DNA from: Paraburkholderia sp.
GTDB taxonomy: Bacteria; Pseudomonadota; Gammaproteobacteria; Burkholderiales; Burkholderiaceae
DNA: 37,857 nt
Assembly (NCBI GenBank): GCA_004322045.1
Contig: SCRN01000045.1
Coordinates: forward strand, 1 to 37,857
Reading direction: 5' to 3'
Shown here: positions 37,724 to 37,857 of the stretch, piece after piece
Layout: each line of letters opens with the position of its first letter
Position numbering within the stretch: the stretch's first letter is position 1
Program-made: the position numbers and the translations under genes
Notes under the pieces: generated by a model
Seen by the model: only the letters and a program-made list of their open reading frames with translations
Told to the model about the DNA's origin: nothing
The model's database searches: none

Positions 37724-37857
37724 ATGACTTCAATTCAACCGATCGAGCCGTCCACGACGCTCATTCCCGAGAAAAATGCCACCAAGACGCTGGTGGTCGG
37801 CGTGCTGACCGCCATCTTCGTCATCGCGGCGCCGATGATCATCGGCGCGGCCGGCGG
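37724..37857 (+). CDS. livM: Branched-chain amino acid ABC transporter permease LivM, cut by the window end
   Basis: The first 44 codons are present. ATG 37724 has AAGGAG eight to nine bases upstream and starts MTSIQPIEPSTTLIPEKN, then a first membrane helix (VVGVLTAIFVIAAPMIIGAAG). Position directly after livH and the cytoplasmic-tail-then-helix layout support LivM. The rest lies outside the window. Confidence 0.8.
   Translation, partial: MTSIQPIEPSTTLIPEKNATKTLVVGVLTAIFVIAAPMIIGAAG

Overview
The window is high-GC bacterial chromosome from a beta-proteobacterium. Gene content and order fit Burkholderia sensu lato (Burkholderiaceae). The supporting blocks are ribF-ileS-lspA-coaBC-dut, cspA opposite clpS-clpA, nadA-nadC with nadB, rpmB-rpmG next to radC, and fkpB-ispH followed by a liv transporter. 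The genus cannot be fixed from sequence alone. Almost everything is primary-chromosome housekeeping. I see no prophage, insertion sequence, CRISPR array, rRNA or tRNA.

Layout. 1-367 (minus) is the start of a truncated exported protein. 714-6439 (minus) is a four-gene peptide-import operon: a Tat-type binding protein, two permeases and one polypeptide carrying both ATPases, joined by 4-bp overlaps. 6641-9906 (minus) holds an EF-G gene, a DUF192 protein and a small exported protein with Lys-Lys-His-Val repeats. 10274-12555 has rluE diverging from icd, with a nested dyad between them. 12782-13389 is a compact StbD/RelE-type toxin-antitoxin module with its own promoter and operator. It is the only clear accessory element. 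13569-16960 has cspA (minus) diverging from clpS-clpA (plus). 17061-23309 (minus) is ribF-ileS-lspA-coaBC-dut. 23460-26885 (plus) carries purN, an RsmB-family methyltransferase and an MscS-type channel. 27101-28297 is a three-histidine-box fatty acid desaturase behind a 16-bp palindrome. 28444-32265 is the NAD pathway: nadA and nadC on plus, nadB convergent on minus. 32443-33801 (minus) is radC then rpmB-rpmG. 34008-35431 is fkpB-ispH. 35548-36582 is an isolated unit with its own promoter, Shine-Dalgarno and terminator, encoding an unrecognised Ala-rich protein. 36755 to the end is livH and the start of livM.

Functional links. nadA, nadB and nadC together make nicotinate mononucleotide from aspartate. 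ClpS hands N-degron substrates to ClpA. LspA, IleS, CoaBC, Dut and RibF form a core-metabolism block. I did not find a convincing new multi-gene system. The best leads are regulatory: a parS-like 20-bp palindrome (596-615), the nested dyad between rluE and icd (11036-11065), the palindrome at the desaturase promoter (27034-27049), and the orphan unit at 35548-36582 with an inverted repeat and evenly spaced AGGTTGC copies upstream.

Limits: family names come from motif recognition, without alignment or database search. Promoters were judged by eye.
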